Shown here piece by piece: positions 35,338 to 44,005 of a stretch of DNA of 64,000 nt. The notes below the pieces were generated by a model that searched no databases, was not told where the DNA came from, and saw only the letters and a list, made by a program, of their open reading frames with translations. The stretch comes from Natronobacterium texcoconense (GTDB lineage: Archaea; Halobacteriota; Halobacteria; Halobacteriales; Natrialbaceae), in the NCBI RefSeq assembly GCF_900104065.1, contig NZ_FNLC01000006.1, forward strand, positions 88,896 to 152,895, in the 5' to 3' direction. A program made the translations under genes and the position numbers. Numbering within the stretch: position 1 is the stretch's first letter; the number at the start of each line of letters is the position of its first letter.

Positions 35338-35442
35338 AGTGGGGGGAGTACGAGAGTCTTGTATGCCACTACGCGTGGGTCACTTATATGATCTGCTATT
35401 AAATGCGTGAGATACCAGTACGGACAAATTTAAGTTTGGGGT

Positions 35443-35787
35443 TTACTCTGCGTCGAGCGTCTCGGCCAGTTCGCCACGTTCCTGTAGCTCTTCTAAGATG
35501 TCCGAGCCGCCGACGAACTCGCCGTCGACGAACGTCTGCGGGATCGTCTCCCAGCCGCTGTACTCCTCGAGTGCGACGCGGTACTCGTCTAACGACTCGA
35601 GAACGTCGACGGTCTCGTACTCGTCGCGGTGGTGGTCGATCAGGCCGAGTGCCTTCCGCGAGTAGCCACACTGGGGCATGAGTTCGGTCCCTTTCATGAA
35701 GAGGACGACCTCGTTTTCCTCGATGACGTCGGCGACCTGTTCGTTTACCTCCTCCTGATCGAGACCCTGGTTCGGCGGGAAGTCCAT
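35443..35787 (-). CDS. Monothiol glutaredoxin (Grx4/GrxD type)
   Basis: 114 aa. The active site MPQCGYSRKA has a single catalytic Cys40 in the CGYS motif instead of CPYC. IPQTFVDGEFVGGSDIL carries the cis-Pro and GG glutathione/cluster-binding residues. Proteins of this type bind and shuttle a [2Fe-2S] cluster. Haloarchaea lack glutathione, so the thiol partner is probably gamma-glutamylcysteine or bacillithiol-like. Confidence 0.9.
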   Translation of the reverse strand: MDFPPNQGLDQEEVNEQVADVIEENEVVLFMKGTELMPQCGYSRKALGLIDHHRDEYETVDVLESLDEYRVALEEYSGWETIPQTFVDGEFVGGSDILEELQERGELAETLDAE

Positions 35788-35859
35788 ACACCGCAGTATG
35801 GCGGTGAGAGGGATAGGTTTTGCGTCATTGCCTCTCCGGTAAAACGGCCACAGTTCCCA

Positions 35860-37173
35860 TCAAACCGACTCGAGTCGAACGATCCGGTCGTCGTCCTCGA
35901 GCGGGAACTCGCCTCCGGCGCGGCCGTCGCGGTTGGAGGTCAGCAGGTACAGCGAGCCCTCGGGACCGGGTTCGACGTGCCGAAGTCTCCCGTAGGTACT
36001 CTCGAAGAGCCTGCTGACGGTCGCGGTGAAGCGGTCGTCGAGCCAGGGGTCGTCGTAGACGGCGTCCGCGTCGTCATCCTCGACACCATCATCGTCTTCG
36101 CTCCGCAGCGTCACCCCGTACAGCGTTTCCGAAACGAGCCCACAGACGAAGAGCCGATTTTGCCACGCCTCGAGCGCGTCGCCCTCGTAGAACGTCAGTC
36201 CCGACGGCGCCCACGTCGTCTCCGGACCGGTGTTGACTAGCGGCGGTGTCACTGCCTCGTACTCGTCGTAGTTCTCGTACTCCGGGTCGTCCGGCCCGCC
36301 GCGCGTGACGTTCCAGCCGTAGTTGCCGCCCGGCCGGAGCATCGCCACCTCGTCTCGAGCCGCGGGTCCGTGTTCGGCGATCACCGGCGTCCCCTGCGGT
36401 GTGAAGTCGATTCCCTGGGGATTCCGGTGGCCGAGCGTGTAGGTTCTCGACTCGCCGTCGCCCCAGTCGGGATTGTCCGGTGCAGGGTCGCCGTCGGTAT
36501 CGATCCGCAACACGGCACCCGCGAGCGAGCCCGGATTCTGCGTGAGCGCTGGCTCCTCCGCATCGCCGGTCAGCACCCACAGGTAGCCATCGGGGCCGAA
36601 CGCGATCCGGCCGCCGTTGTGGGTCGTCGCGCCCGGAATTCCGTCGAGGATCGGCTCGAGGTCGCCGCTCTCGAGGTCGTATCGAACCACCCGGTTCCCG
36701 ACGCCGTCGTCGTCGACGGTGTAGTAGACGAACAGCACGGATTCTTCGGGGTAGTCGGGGTGGGCCGCGACGCCCAGCGTTCCACCCTCGCCGGGTGCAG
36801 ACCGATCCGGGAGGTCCGCACCCTCGAGGATGGCTTCCGCATCCCCTGGCCCGAGATCCGAGCCCGTCTCGAGGTCGTCCGCGTCGAACCGGAGCAGACC
36901 GCCGTCTCGCTCGGTGACGAACGCGTCCTCGCCCGCGAACGTGAGGTCCCAGGGGATCTCGAGGCCGGAGACGACCGTCGTCGGCTCCACGTCGTCCTCG
37001 GTCGGTTCGCCGTCCGCGGGTTCCCAGTCGGGCGCTGTCCAGTCGTCTTCGGGGGTCTCTTCGGGGGTGGCGAGCTCGAGGGAGTTCGAAGCGACCCCCT
37101 CGAGACAGCCAGCAGTGCCGGCCACGACCGTGGCTGCCGCAGTCGATAGTAATCGGCGTCGGGTCGGGGGCAT
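35860..37173 (-). CDS. PQQ-dependent sugar (aldose/sorbosone) dehydrogenase-like lipoprotein
   Basis: 437 aa. Tat motif TRRRLLS and lipobox GTAGC near residue 23. The mature part is a six-bladed propeller of the GSDH family: GLEIPWDLTFAGEDAFVTER at the start, APGEGGTLGVAAHPDYPE, TTHNGGRIAFGPDGYLWV and GHRNPQGIDFTPQGT. The His in TTHNGG is at the position of the catalytic base. The natural substrate of haloarchaeal homologues is not known. Confidence 0.87.
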   Translation of the reverse strand: MPPTRRRLLSTAAATVVAGTAGCLEGVASNSLELATPEETPEDDWTAPDWEPADGEPTEDDVEPTTVVSGLEIPWDLTFAGEDAFVTERDGGLLRFDADDLETGSDLGPGDAEAILEGADLPDRSAPGEGGTLGVAAHPDYPEESVLFVYYTVDDDGVGNRVVRYDLESGDLEPILDGIPGATTHNGGRIAFGPDGYLWVLTGDAEEPALTQNPGSLAGAVLRIDTDGDPAPDNPDWGDGESRTYTLGHRNPQGIDFTPQGTPVIAEHGPAARDEVAMLRPGGNYGWNVTRGGPDDPEYENYDEYEAVTPPLVNTGPETTWAPSGLTFYEGDALEAWQNRLFVCGLVSETLYGVTLRSEDDDGVEDDDADAVYDDPWLDDRFTATVSRLFESTYGRLRHVEPGPEGSLYLLTSNRDGRAGGEFPLEDDDRIVRLESV

Positions 37174-37239
37174 GGTCGTTCCTACGGAGCGGATCGGGGA
37201 GTGTCTTGGCCCGACACCCGTCGCCCGCCTTCGGGAGAA

Positions 37240-37481
37240 TTACTCCCCGGAACGGAACCAGCGATAGAGCCCGACAACTCCGAGAACAGCGAGGACGAGC
37301 CACGTACCGACGACGAGGGCTGCCCGAGTTGCACCGCGAGCGCTCGAGGCGCGCTGGTTTCGAGGCCGTCGAAGACGCCGAGCCAGCCGACGATCGTGAT
37401 CGCGGCGACGGCGAGCCCGGCCCAGCGTACCTCCTGGCGGAGCGAATAGCCGCCAACGGAGTCGTCGTCGGTTCCGGTCAT
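37240..37481 (-). pseudogene. Two-helix membrane protein gene with a frameshift
   Basis: From the ATG at 37481 the first frame gives MTGTDDDSVGGYSLRQEVRW and a first helix (AGLAVAAITIVGWLGVF). The second helix is only in another frame (RAALVVGTWLVLAVLGVVGL, then YRWFRSGE and stop at 37240). The span of 242 bases is one short of a multiple of three, so a single-base change between about 37330 and 37370 joins the two halves. Confidence 0.6.
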
Positions 37482-37721
37482 GCTCGAGGCTACGGCTGGC
37501 GCGTGGAAGTGCCTTCGGCCAGCGCGAATGATCGTCGCAGTCGGTCGGGGGTCCGATTTCTTTTCGGAGAGTAGCACGAATCAGGTGGTCACTCCAGAAG
37601 GGATGCCTGCGTATCGAGCCTCCTTCCGGTAGAAAGCCAGTAATCTACGCCTGTACCCTGTGATACGAAACCAGAGTATTTGTCAGTAAAATATATAGTA
37701 TGGCTGTTTCTTCTGAACTGT

Positions 37722-38270
37722 ATGAATCGCAGACAGTATCTCGCCACAACCGCAGTGGTAGCCAGCGTTTCCCTCAGTGGTTGTTCGGCACTCGAGGAGG
37801 AGGTCTCTCTTCGGAACCCGACCGAAGACCGCGACTCGACGTGGACTCAGTTCACACACGAATACCGCGACGAGGAGCTAGTCAGGGTTTCGTTTCGTGA
37901 GCGATCGAACACGTCGTCGACGTACCAACTGCAAACGACGATCTCACAGCCTACCGAAACCAGTATCGAGCGCACCCGGTTTCGATTCAGGCCGGAATCC
38001 GAAGATCTGGGACCCGACAGTATGTTCGTTCAGCCGCTCCGAACGCACCTGTACGACGAGTTCGACACCTATCGGGAAGACGGCTGGATCGTCGTCGAGG
38101 CGCTCGACCACGGCGAAGGGACAGTAAGCTACCAGGTACTGGCCCACCAGACGATAGGTGACGACGAACCGGGGCCGCTAGAAGTCGACTACGAGATCGT
38201 CTTCTCCGACGACGATTTTTTCGAGACCACCTACACTGCTCGAGATCGGACGACAGTCCAGTTCGAATAG
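37722..38270 (+). CDS. Small lipoprotein, unknown
   Basis: 182 aa. Signal MNRRQYLATTAVVASVSLSG followed by lipobox Cys21. The mature protein is acidic and beta-rich, ending FFETTYTARDRTTVQFE. A TATA-like run (AAATATATAG, 37689-37698) about 27 bases upstream suggests a leaderless transcript. It is the intact paralogue of the split pseudogene at 6378-7120. An 86-bp foldback element begins 17 bases after its stop. Confidence 0.75.
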   Translation: MNRRQYLATTAVVASVSLSGCSALEEEVSLRNPTEDRDSTWTQFTHEYRDEELVRVSFRERSNTSSTYQLQTTISQPTETSIERTRFRFRPESEDLGPDSMFVQPLRTHLYDEFDTYREDGWIVVEALDHGEGTVSYQVLAHQTIGDDEPGPLEVDYEIVFSDDDFFETTYTARDRTTVQFE

Positions 38271-38286
38271 AAGTCGATTCCTGACT

Positions 38287-38372
38287 CTATAGTAGCCACT
38301 GAAAGTCAGTGCGCACCCGATCGCACGACAGCGGTGCGATCGGTGTGCAAACAGTTTCAGTTGTTACTATAG
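38287..38372. repeat. 86-bp foldback element (copy A)
   Basis: Begins and ends with CTATAG and is close to a perfect inverted repeat around the centre (GATCGCACGACAGCGGTGCG). Its reverse complement matches the element at 42997-43082 at about 72 of 86 positions by eye. Size, structure and lack of coding suggest a MITE. Confidence 0.75.
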
Positions 38373-38394
38373 TCCATCAACTGCTGTAGTCACT

Positions 38395-39055
38395 GCCTCG
38401 AAAGCCCCTGGGCCGCTCGCCCATCCGCCGCTCGCTGCGCGCGTTCCCGTCAGTCACGTGCTTGCGTCGCCGGGGAGAGACCGACCGGGCGGTCGGCTTC
38501 GCCGACCGCCTGTAACGTGGTCGTTCGAGGTGGCGAAGCCACCTCGATGACTCGTCGGAAGACCTTCGATCTTCCGAGATGACGAGAGACCGGAGGTCTC
38601 TCGAACCACGGCTCCGCCGCCACGCGAGCCAGCCCCTTTCAGTCCCACCCACAACACCACTCTCCTCCCCAGCCGACTCGTTCGCTCGTTTCACTCGCTC
38701 ACTCCTCCCTCGCGCGGTATCGGCGAGCCACCCTCGCATCTGCTCGGGCGGCTATACAGCACGCGCCACGCGGTCTGTTCAATTATAGGAGCAAAGCGAT
38801 TCCACACGGCCGGGAGCGGGATCCGAGCAATGCGAGGAGCCCGCGATCCGGGGAAGGGCAGGTATTTCCTGGCGGACTGAAAGGGCGAGGGGCGCGTGGC
38901 GTGACCGACGAGGGAACGCCACGATCGGCGTGAACGGCGAGCGGCGTGAGCCGTGAACACGCTCGCGCTCGGGGGAGTCGCTCCGCCGGCACTATCCGAG
39001 CAGTAGCGAGGGTATCCGGCGGAGCGGCCGCGAGCGCGCCGAGGGCTTTCGAGGC
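38395..39055. repeat. 661-bp GC-rich non-coding element with terminal inverted repeats
   Basis: Bounded by perfect 13-base inverted repeats GCCTCGAAAGCCC (38395-38407) and its complement (39043-39055). A second nested pair, CCTTTCAGTCC (38635-38645) and its complement (38874-38884), divides it. It also contains a 10-base stem, GCTCCGCCGG at 38982-38991 with its complement at 39016-39025. Open frames here are short and unlike protein. Probably a non-autonomous foldback transposon or structured RNA locus. Confidence 0.6.
38488..38602. other. Cluster of four tandem hairpins
   Basis: Four perfect stem-loops follow one another: 38488-38510 (10-bp stem, loop TTC), 38526-38546 (9 bp, loop GAA), 38556-38576 (7 bp, 7-base loop) and 38584-38602 (8 bp, loop GGA). 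Spacers are 7-15 bases. Such regularity is not expected from GC content alone and would fold strongly as RNA or single-stranded DNA. Confidence 0.65.
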
Positions 39056-39100
39056 GTCTCGGTAACTAAAAACTGCTTCTGGGGCTGCTACGAACCCAGA

Positions 39101-40084
39101 TTAGTTGTAAAATGCTTCCGCAACGAGCAGCGGGAAGACGAGCGTCGCCTCGGCTTCGACCTGCGTGTAGTTCAGTTCGGTGTCGTCCTTGATCTTACCC
39201 CAGGAGACGGCCTCGTTCGGCGGTGCGCCCGAGAGCGAGCCGTCGCCTTCCATCCCCGTTGAGATGTAGACGGCGTACTCCGCGCCGCCGCGGAAGAGGT
39301 TCGTCATGATGGCGTGGTGTTTCGGGACGCCGCCACCGACGGCGATCAGGCCGGTCGTGTCCGCGAACATGCCGTCCTCGATGATGCTTTCGTAGTCGTC
39401 GAGAATCTCGATGCCGATGTCCGAATCCGTATCCTGGCGCTGCCGGTAGTAGTAGAGGAAGTTCCCGACCTCTGCGTCGGTCAGCGCGGGACAGTAGACT
39501 GGGACATCATTGTCCGCGGCCTGCTTGAGCACCGAATCCTCGTCCTCGAGCGTCTCGCCGAGTTCGCGCGCGAACTCGGTCGGTGTCCGGATGCTCTCTT
39601 CGGCGAAGAAGTCGTCGAAGAAGTCGTAGAGGTACTCCTCGAGCCAGACGTAGCGGTCGGAGGGGACGAAGATGTTGCCCAGTCGGTTGATGCCGCGCTC
39701 GCGGAGTTCCGCTTCGTCGGCCTTCCACTCCCCCATTTTGAACGGTTTTGCGGTCTTGATGACGTCCTCGGTCAGCGATCCGGAGGTGGTGATGACGACG
39801 TCGACGAAGCCGTCTCGGATCAGCGCGGCGACGACCTCTCGTAGTCCGGAGGAGACGATGTTCGAGGTGAACGTGAGATATACTTTGGCGTCTTCTGCCT
39901 GCATCCCTTCGGTGATCTCGATCGCTTCGGCGAGTTGCGTGGCCTGGAAGCCGGTCGTTTCGTAGGCCTCGAGCAGCGACGACAGGTCGGCCCCGTCGCG
40001 GAAGTCGTAGCCGCGAACGTCTGCCGTCTCGAGTTCCTCGTCGGACCCCGGGACGACGTGTTCGCGGGAGTCGTCGTCGGTCAT
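39101..40084 (-). CDS. dhs: Deoxyhypusine synthase
   Basis: 327 aa. Makes the first step of hypusine on aIF5A using NAD and a polyamine (in archaea probably agmatine or spermidine). The active-site Lys297 is in NEAVSWGKI. TFTSNIVSSGLREV, KHHAIMTNLFRGGAEYAVYI and GDGSLSGA match the NAD and spermidine sites. It is an isolated gene downstream of the non-coding element. Confidence 0.94.
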   Translation of the reverse strand: MTDDDSREHVVPGSDEELETADVRGYDFRDGADLSSLLEAYETTGFQATQLAEAIEITEGMQAEDAKVYLTFTSNIVSSGLREVVAALIRDGFVDVVITTSGSLTEDVIKTAKPFKMGEWKADEAELRERGINRLGNIFVPSDRYVWLEEYLYDFFDDFFAEESIRTPTEFARELGETLEDEDSVLKQAADNDVPVYCPALTDAEVGNFLYYYRQRQDTDSDIGIEILDDYESIIEDGMFADTTGLIAVGGGVPKHHAIMTNLFRGGAEYAVYISTGMEGDGSLSGAPPNEAVSWGKIKDDTELNYTQVEAEATLVFPLLVAEAFYN

Positions 40085-40137
40085 ACACGGGAGAACGGAG
40101 AGAAGCAGTTTAAGTTGCCGGATTTGGCGCTATGCGA

Positions 40138-40605
40138 TCAGTCGGCCGTCGTCGCCGACGATTCGGTCTCGGCGTGTGCAGAGCGCCAGTAGCCCTGGAG
40201 GTATGTACCGACGAACATGCCGGCGATGCCGTAGAGGATAACGACGTTGCCGACGCCGAGGCTGGCGTAGGCCGCACCGGGACAGATCCCCGACAGGCCC
40301 CAGCCGACGCCGAAGATGCCGCCGCCGACGACGACGTTCCTGTCGAGCGTTTTCAGTCGTCGGCCGTAGGTCGTGCCTGTCAGGGGAGCCGTGGTCCGGA
40401 ACTGTTTGACTCCGAAGAAGGTGATCCCGGTGACGACGGCGGCCCCGAACATGACGAACAGCAGGCCGAGGTCGTCGAACTGGAGGAAGTTCAGGACGAC
40501 TTCGGGCTGGGCCATGTGGCTGAACCCGAGGCCGAAGCCGAAGATCAGCCCGCCGGCGAACACCAGCGGCAGGAACAGCGGGTGTTGTTCGTGCTCCCCA
40601 GCCAT
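40138..40605 (-). CDS. YeeE/YedE-family sulfur transporter, second half
   Basis: 155 aa with four helices. FAGGLIFGFGLGFSHMAQPE near residue 20 and GVGWGLSGICPGAAYA near residue 105 are the characteristic family loops, with a Cys in each repeat type. It starts within the stop of the upstream partner (TAATG). Together the pair makes the full repeat seen in fused YeeE thiosulfate importers. Confidence 0.85.
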   Translation of the reverse strand: MAGEHEQHPLFLPLVFAGGLIFGFGLGFSHMAQPEVVLNFLQFDDLGLLFVMFGAAVVTGITFFGVKQFRTTAPLTGTTYGRRLKTLDRNVVVGGGIFGVGWGLSGICPGAAYASLGVGNVVILYGIAGMFVGTYLQGYWRSAHAETESSATTAD

Positions 40606-41159
40606 TATGGACTCACCCCCAGTGCCGCGACGAGCTGTGCGACCCCGATCGCCACCAGCAGGAAGGTCGCGACGCCGACGAACGACGCACTCGAGGCCGA
40701 GCCGACGCCACAGACGCCGTGGCCCGAGGTACATCCCTTCCCGAGTCGGGTTCCGATCCCGATCAGGATGCCGCCGAGGAACAGTCGCCAGGGCTGGACT
40801 TCGGTCAGCCAGATCGTCAGCGCGCCGACCTCGCGGAACTGGCCGGTCGTGGCTGGCTGGTGGAGGCCGCTCGAGACCAGTCCCGACTGGAACGTGACGG
40901 CGTAGATCGCTGCGCCAGCGACGATGCCGAGCGTGAAGACGACCCGCCAGTCACGCGAGGGGCGATACCGCTGGAATCGCGAGAGATTCGAGACGTAGGA
41001 GAGCGTCGACTCGAGGAACGTACTCGCGCCGGCGGGGATGGCGGTCCCGAGGTAAATCACGACGACCCCGAGTCCGACCAGCAACCCGCCGATCGCGTAG
41101 TGGCTGATCCCGTTCGGAAACAGCTCCCCGACCAACGCAACGGTAAGCGCTACACTCAT
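40605..41159 (-). CDS. YeeE/YedE-family sulfur transporter, first half
   Basis: 184 aa from the ATG at 41159 (a GTG is directly upstream). Membrane protein with about five helices; GKGCTSGHGVCGVGSASSAS holds the paired Cys residues that relay thiosulfate in YeeE. It forms an operon with its partner by TAATG overlap. Confidence 0.86.
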   Translation of the reverse strand: MSVALTVALVGELFPNGISHYAIGGLLVGLGVVVIYLGTAIPAGASTFLESTLSYVSNLSRFQRYRPSRDWRVVFTLGIVAGAAIYAVTFQSGLVSSGLHQPATTGQFREVGALTIWLTEVQPWRLFLGGILIGIGTRLGKGCTSGHGVCGVGSASSASFVGVATFLLVAIGVAQLVAALGVSP

Positions 41160-41241
41160 CACCTGCTGGAAGGAGTTGCGGTGGTATCAATGCTGTCGCC
41201 GCGGGGAAACTTGTGTGTATCTCGGACGCCCGGAGGAGACG

Positions 41242-42039
41242 CTAATCGGCTGCGGTCTGTGCGTCCAGTACCTCGAGTTTCTCCGCGGCGTAGCCGAAGA
41301 CGTCCCGGTAGCCGTTGGACGACATGAGAACGGGATAGAACGACTCCTCGGCGACCTGTTCGTCGCCGTCCGCGGCCGCGAACGTCTCGCCGGCCTCGAC
41401 CTCGGTAAAGTTCTCGACGAAGACCTCGTACGTCTCGGCGGACTCTTTCGGGATCACGTCGGTAAGCCGATAGACGGGGAGCTCCCGCTGGACTGTGTCA
41501 CCGGGTAACGCACCGGTAGCGGTCAGGAACGTCCGCATGAGCCGGTCGGCGTTCTGGGCGGCCGTCTCGGAGCCCTGCTGCCCACACTCGACCTCGATCG
41601 TCTCGGCCTCGGTAATCAGCCGGCCCTCCGCGAACTCGCCCGTTTCGACCATCGCCATCACGGGCAGTCGTTGACACAGCTCCGTCGCAGTCTCGCTGAC
41701 GGAATCGACGATCGTGAACGGTTCCGCGTAGCTCTGAGTCGAATGCATCGAGAAGGTGAGACAGCCCTCGAGTTCGTCGCCGAGCCGATGGGCCAGCCTC
41801 CCTTCGTGGGTCTTTGCATCCGGATCGCCCGGGAACGCTCGATTGAGGTCCTCGTCGACGAACCGGACCCGTCGCTCGAGAGCCTTCTCGTTGGCGACGA
41901 CGAGTTTGACTGGCCGTTCGACGGTCGGCCGTTCGTCGAGAATCCGTTCGACGGCGCGAACGCCACAGGGTTCGTCGCCGTGGACGCCGGCGAGGACTGC
42001 GACCTCCGGCGTTCCCGACCCGAGCTGTGCGACTTTCAT
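41242..42039 (-). CDS. Succinylglutamate desuccinylase/aspartoacylase-family zinc hydrolase
   Basis: 265 aa. Zinc ligands in GVHGDEPCG (His-x2-Glu) and a second His in FSMHSTQSY; DEDLNRAFPGD carries the conserved Arg/Asp substrate contact. The catalytic Glu is probably in ITVECGQQG-like IEVECGQQGS. The enzyme removes an acyl group from an N-acyl amino acid; the substrate is not known in archaea. Confidence 0.85.
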   Translation of the reverse strand: MKVAQLGSGTPEVAVLAGVHGDEPCGVRAVERILDERPTVERPVKLVVANEKALERRVRFVDEDLNRAFPGDPDAKTHEGRLAHRLGDELEGCLTFSMHSTQSYAEPFTIVDSVSETATELCQRLPVMAMVETGEFAEGRLITEAETIEVECGQQGSETAAQNADRLMRTFLTATGALPGDTVQRELPVYRLTDVIPKESAETYEVFVENFTEVEAGETFAAADGDEQVAEESFYPVLMSSNGYRDVFGYAAEKLEVLDAQTAAD

Positions 42040-42166
42040 AGAGACTAGTTGATCTGGGCACCCAAAGGCGATACGGTTCGGCTTCGGTCGTACGGACTAC
42101 TGCACGTCAGCGACGGCACAACTGCGACCGTCTGCGGTTGTGCCGAAATCGATCCGGTAGACCGTC

Positions 42167-42661
42167 TTACTCCTCGAGGGTCTCAGCGTACTCCCGATCG
42201 ACTGTGCGTGCGGTAGGTCGCTCGCCGTCGAGACGGATTTGCCAGCCGTCGATCCGGTCGGGCTCCTCGAGGGCGTTCGTCAGTTTCGTTCGAACCTCGA
42301 GGACGTCGACGCCGTAGTAGTCGTGGGGGACGCCCTGGAGGTACTGCAGTGCCGTCCGGAACAGCGACCGCATCCCGTCGTCGTTCTCGAAGCCGTGGCG
42401 TTTGTACGCACCGGCGGCGACCTGGACCATCCCGTGGAGGAAGGCGCTCTCGGCCTGCCCGCGGCCGTAGTTGTACCACTCGTCCTCGAAACAGTCGTGG
42501 CTCTCGTGGTACTCGCCGGCGTTGAACAGCCGAACGCCGTGGACCGTCGCCCGCCGGAGGGTCGCGTGCTCCCAGCGCCCGTCGGACTCGAGCCAGCCCG
42601 TTGGCGGGTCGGCGCGGTCCGGCGGTGGATCGACGGTCGGATCGCGCGTGTGCTCGTCCAC
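42167..42661 (-). CDS. DUF309 protein
   Basis: 164 aa from the GTG at 42661; a GTG at 42703 would add 14 residues, but the TATA-like TATATAG at 42710-42716 places transcription start near 42686, inside that extension. The DUF309 signature is clear: [25 protein letters not shown] and [18 protein letters not shown]. Paired His/Glu residues suggest a metal site; function unknown. Confidence 0.85.
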   Translation of the reverse strand: MDEHTRDPTVDPPPDRADPPTGWLESDGRWEHATLRRATVHGVRLFNAGEYHESHDCFEDEWYNYGRGQAESAFLHGMVQVAAGAYKRHGFENDDGMRSLFRTALQYLQGVPHDYYGVDVLEVRTKLTNALEEPDRIDGWQIRLDGERPTARTVDREYAETLEE

Positions 42662-42771
42662 GGTCGTCGTTGGGGCTGCGTGCAAGTATTCCGTTCGCTT
42701 CACCGACCGTATATAGAGCCTACACAGTATCAGGGGAGGCCTTATTCGGCTGTAGCCCCTCCATTCAGGCT

Positions 42772-42900
42772 ATGAACTACCCCCACGGCCGGTGTCGAAA
42801 CTGCGGGCACCGTCTCTACGAACGACTCGAGGGGAACTATCGCTGTCCGAACTGCGAGACGGACTACTCGCGGGACGTGCTCGACGAACCGTCGCAGTAG
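42772..42900 (+). CDS. 42-aa zinc-ribbon protein
   Basis: Starts MNYPHGRCRNCGHRLYERLE and carries a second pair CPNC, giving Cys4 zinc binding like rubredoxin-type or HVO_2753-type small proteins. Divergent from the DUF309 gene. Function unknown. Confidence 0.7.
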   Translation: MNYPHGRCRNCGHRLYERLEGNYRCPNCETDYSRDVLDEPSQ

Positions 42901-42996
42901 TGTGCCGTCGAACCCTATCGATACTGACACGCTCGAGGATCGCCACAGCAGCGTCGAGGACGATCGGTAGGAGAAAAGCGACAAAACTGATTTTAG

Positions 42997-43082
42997 TTAT
43001 AGTAACAACTGCAGCTAGTTACACACTGATCGCACAGTTGTCGTGCGATCAGGTGTGCATTGACTTGCAGTGGATACTATAG
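42997..43082. repeat. 86-bp foldback element (copy B, inverted)
   Basis: Same length as copy A at 38287-38372 and matches its reverse complement at about 84% by eye. Ends TTATAG and CTATAG; central GATCGCAC...GTGCGATC. It lies 37 bases upstream of a lipoprotein gene and may supply or disturb its promoter. Confidence 0.75.
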
Positions 43083-43119
43083 AACTACCTCTTTATTCTC
43101 CGCCACTGAAAGCAGTAGT

Positions 43120-43704
43120 ATGCGCCGGCGTACCCTCGTCGCAGCTATCGTACCGGCAGCTACTGCAGGCGTTGCCGGCTGTATGACCAGCATCGATGAC
43201 GTGTTTTCCTCCGAACCGGAAACCCCTCCAGGGATGACGGTGACAACGTACTACGAGGTCGCTGACGTCCTCGAGGAGGGAGTACGATACCATCAGATCG
43301 AAGGCGACAGGGTGACGGGCAGCGATGACCACTACTGGGACGTAATTCCCGACGAGGAGGCTGCAGAAACGCGATTTGTTAGTGACGAGACGGTAGATGA
43401 GTTCGTTCACGAGACGGACTTCGAAAACGAGTACCTCCTGGTCGTCCAGTACGGGATGCAATCCGATCGTGATCTCGTCCCCGAGAGGTTCGAACGGACC
43501 GAAGATGGCATTCACGCGGCGTTCTCGATCGAGACTCCGTCGGTAGGTGGAGACGATTACGCGCCTCACTCGGTTATCGCTCGAATTGACGACGACCGAA
43601 ACGGAAACAGAGTCCCTGAACCTGACGAAGTTACGGTCACCATTGGCGGAGACGACTACGACTATCCGGATCGCACAACGCCGTCGATGCTCGCACGGGA
43701 GTAA
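43120..43704 (+). CDS. Small lipoprotein, unknown
   Basis: 194 aa. MRRRTLVAAIVPAATAGVAG then lipobox Cys21. The mature part is acidic and beta-rich (TYYEVADVLEEGVRYHQIEG, DDYAPHSVIARIDDDRNGN). DDDRNGNRVPEPDE resembles a calcium-binding loop. Codon use is less GC-rich than its neighbours. Not related by eye to the lipoprotein at 37722. Confidence 0.68.
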   Translation: MRRRTLVAAIVPAATAGVAGCMTSIDDVFSSEPETPPGMTVTTYYEVADVLEEGVRYHQIEGDRVTGSDDHYWDVIPDEEAAETRFVSDETVDEFVHETDFENEYLLVVQYGMQSDRDLVPERFERTEDGIHAAFSIETPSVGGDDYAPHSVIARIDDDRNGNRVPEPDEVTVTIGGDDYDYPDRTTPSMLARE

Positions 43705-43804
43705 CTGTCTTCGGTTACGGAACTGCAATCCACGTAAAACGTTATAATAGCATGTCGCAATTGCACACTGTCTGTGTCGGGAGACGAAGCGAGAACCCGC
43801 GTGG

Positions 43805-43963
43805 GTGTCGGCGATTCGGCTGACGATTCTCGAGGGACGTGTCCACGTCGAGGCCGTGATCGAAGAGGCGAACCTCGTCGACGGCCGGGAGCGGACCGTC
43901 CGCGACGTTCTCGAGACGATGAACGAACGGGACCTCCTCACCGCCGTCGACGGCGAGGCGTAA
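43805..43963 (+). CDS. Small protein, possibly frameshifted at its start
   Basis: 52 aa from a GTG: MSAIRLTILEGRVHVEAVIE, then DGRERTVRDVLETMNERDLL. The likely transcription start from TTATAATAG (43742-43750) falls at about 43772, where a GTG (43774) opens a different frame (MSGDEAR). Removing one base near 43790-43800 would join them into one 62-aa protein, so the gene may be frameshifted or may simply start later. Confidence 0.45.
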   Translation: MSAIRLTILEGRVHVEAVIEEANLVDGRERTVRDVLETMNERDLLTAVDGEA

Positions 43964-44005
43964 GCCGTTCGTCCGAGCGAGGGGTTTCCTGCACTGGAAC
44001 CGCCG

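Noticed and set aside
38377..38960. Overlapping short frames in the 661-bp element
   Set aside because: Frames run through hairpin arms on both strands and look like low-complexity Arg/Ser-rich translation, not protein.
38287..43082. CRISPR array built from the 86-bp repeats
   Set aside because: Only two copies, in inverted orientation and 4.6 kb apart; no spacers and no cas genes.
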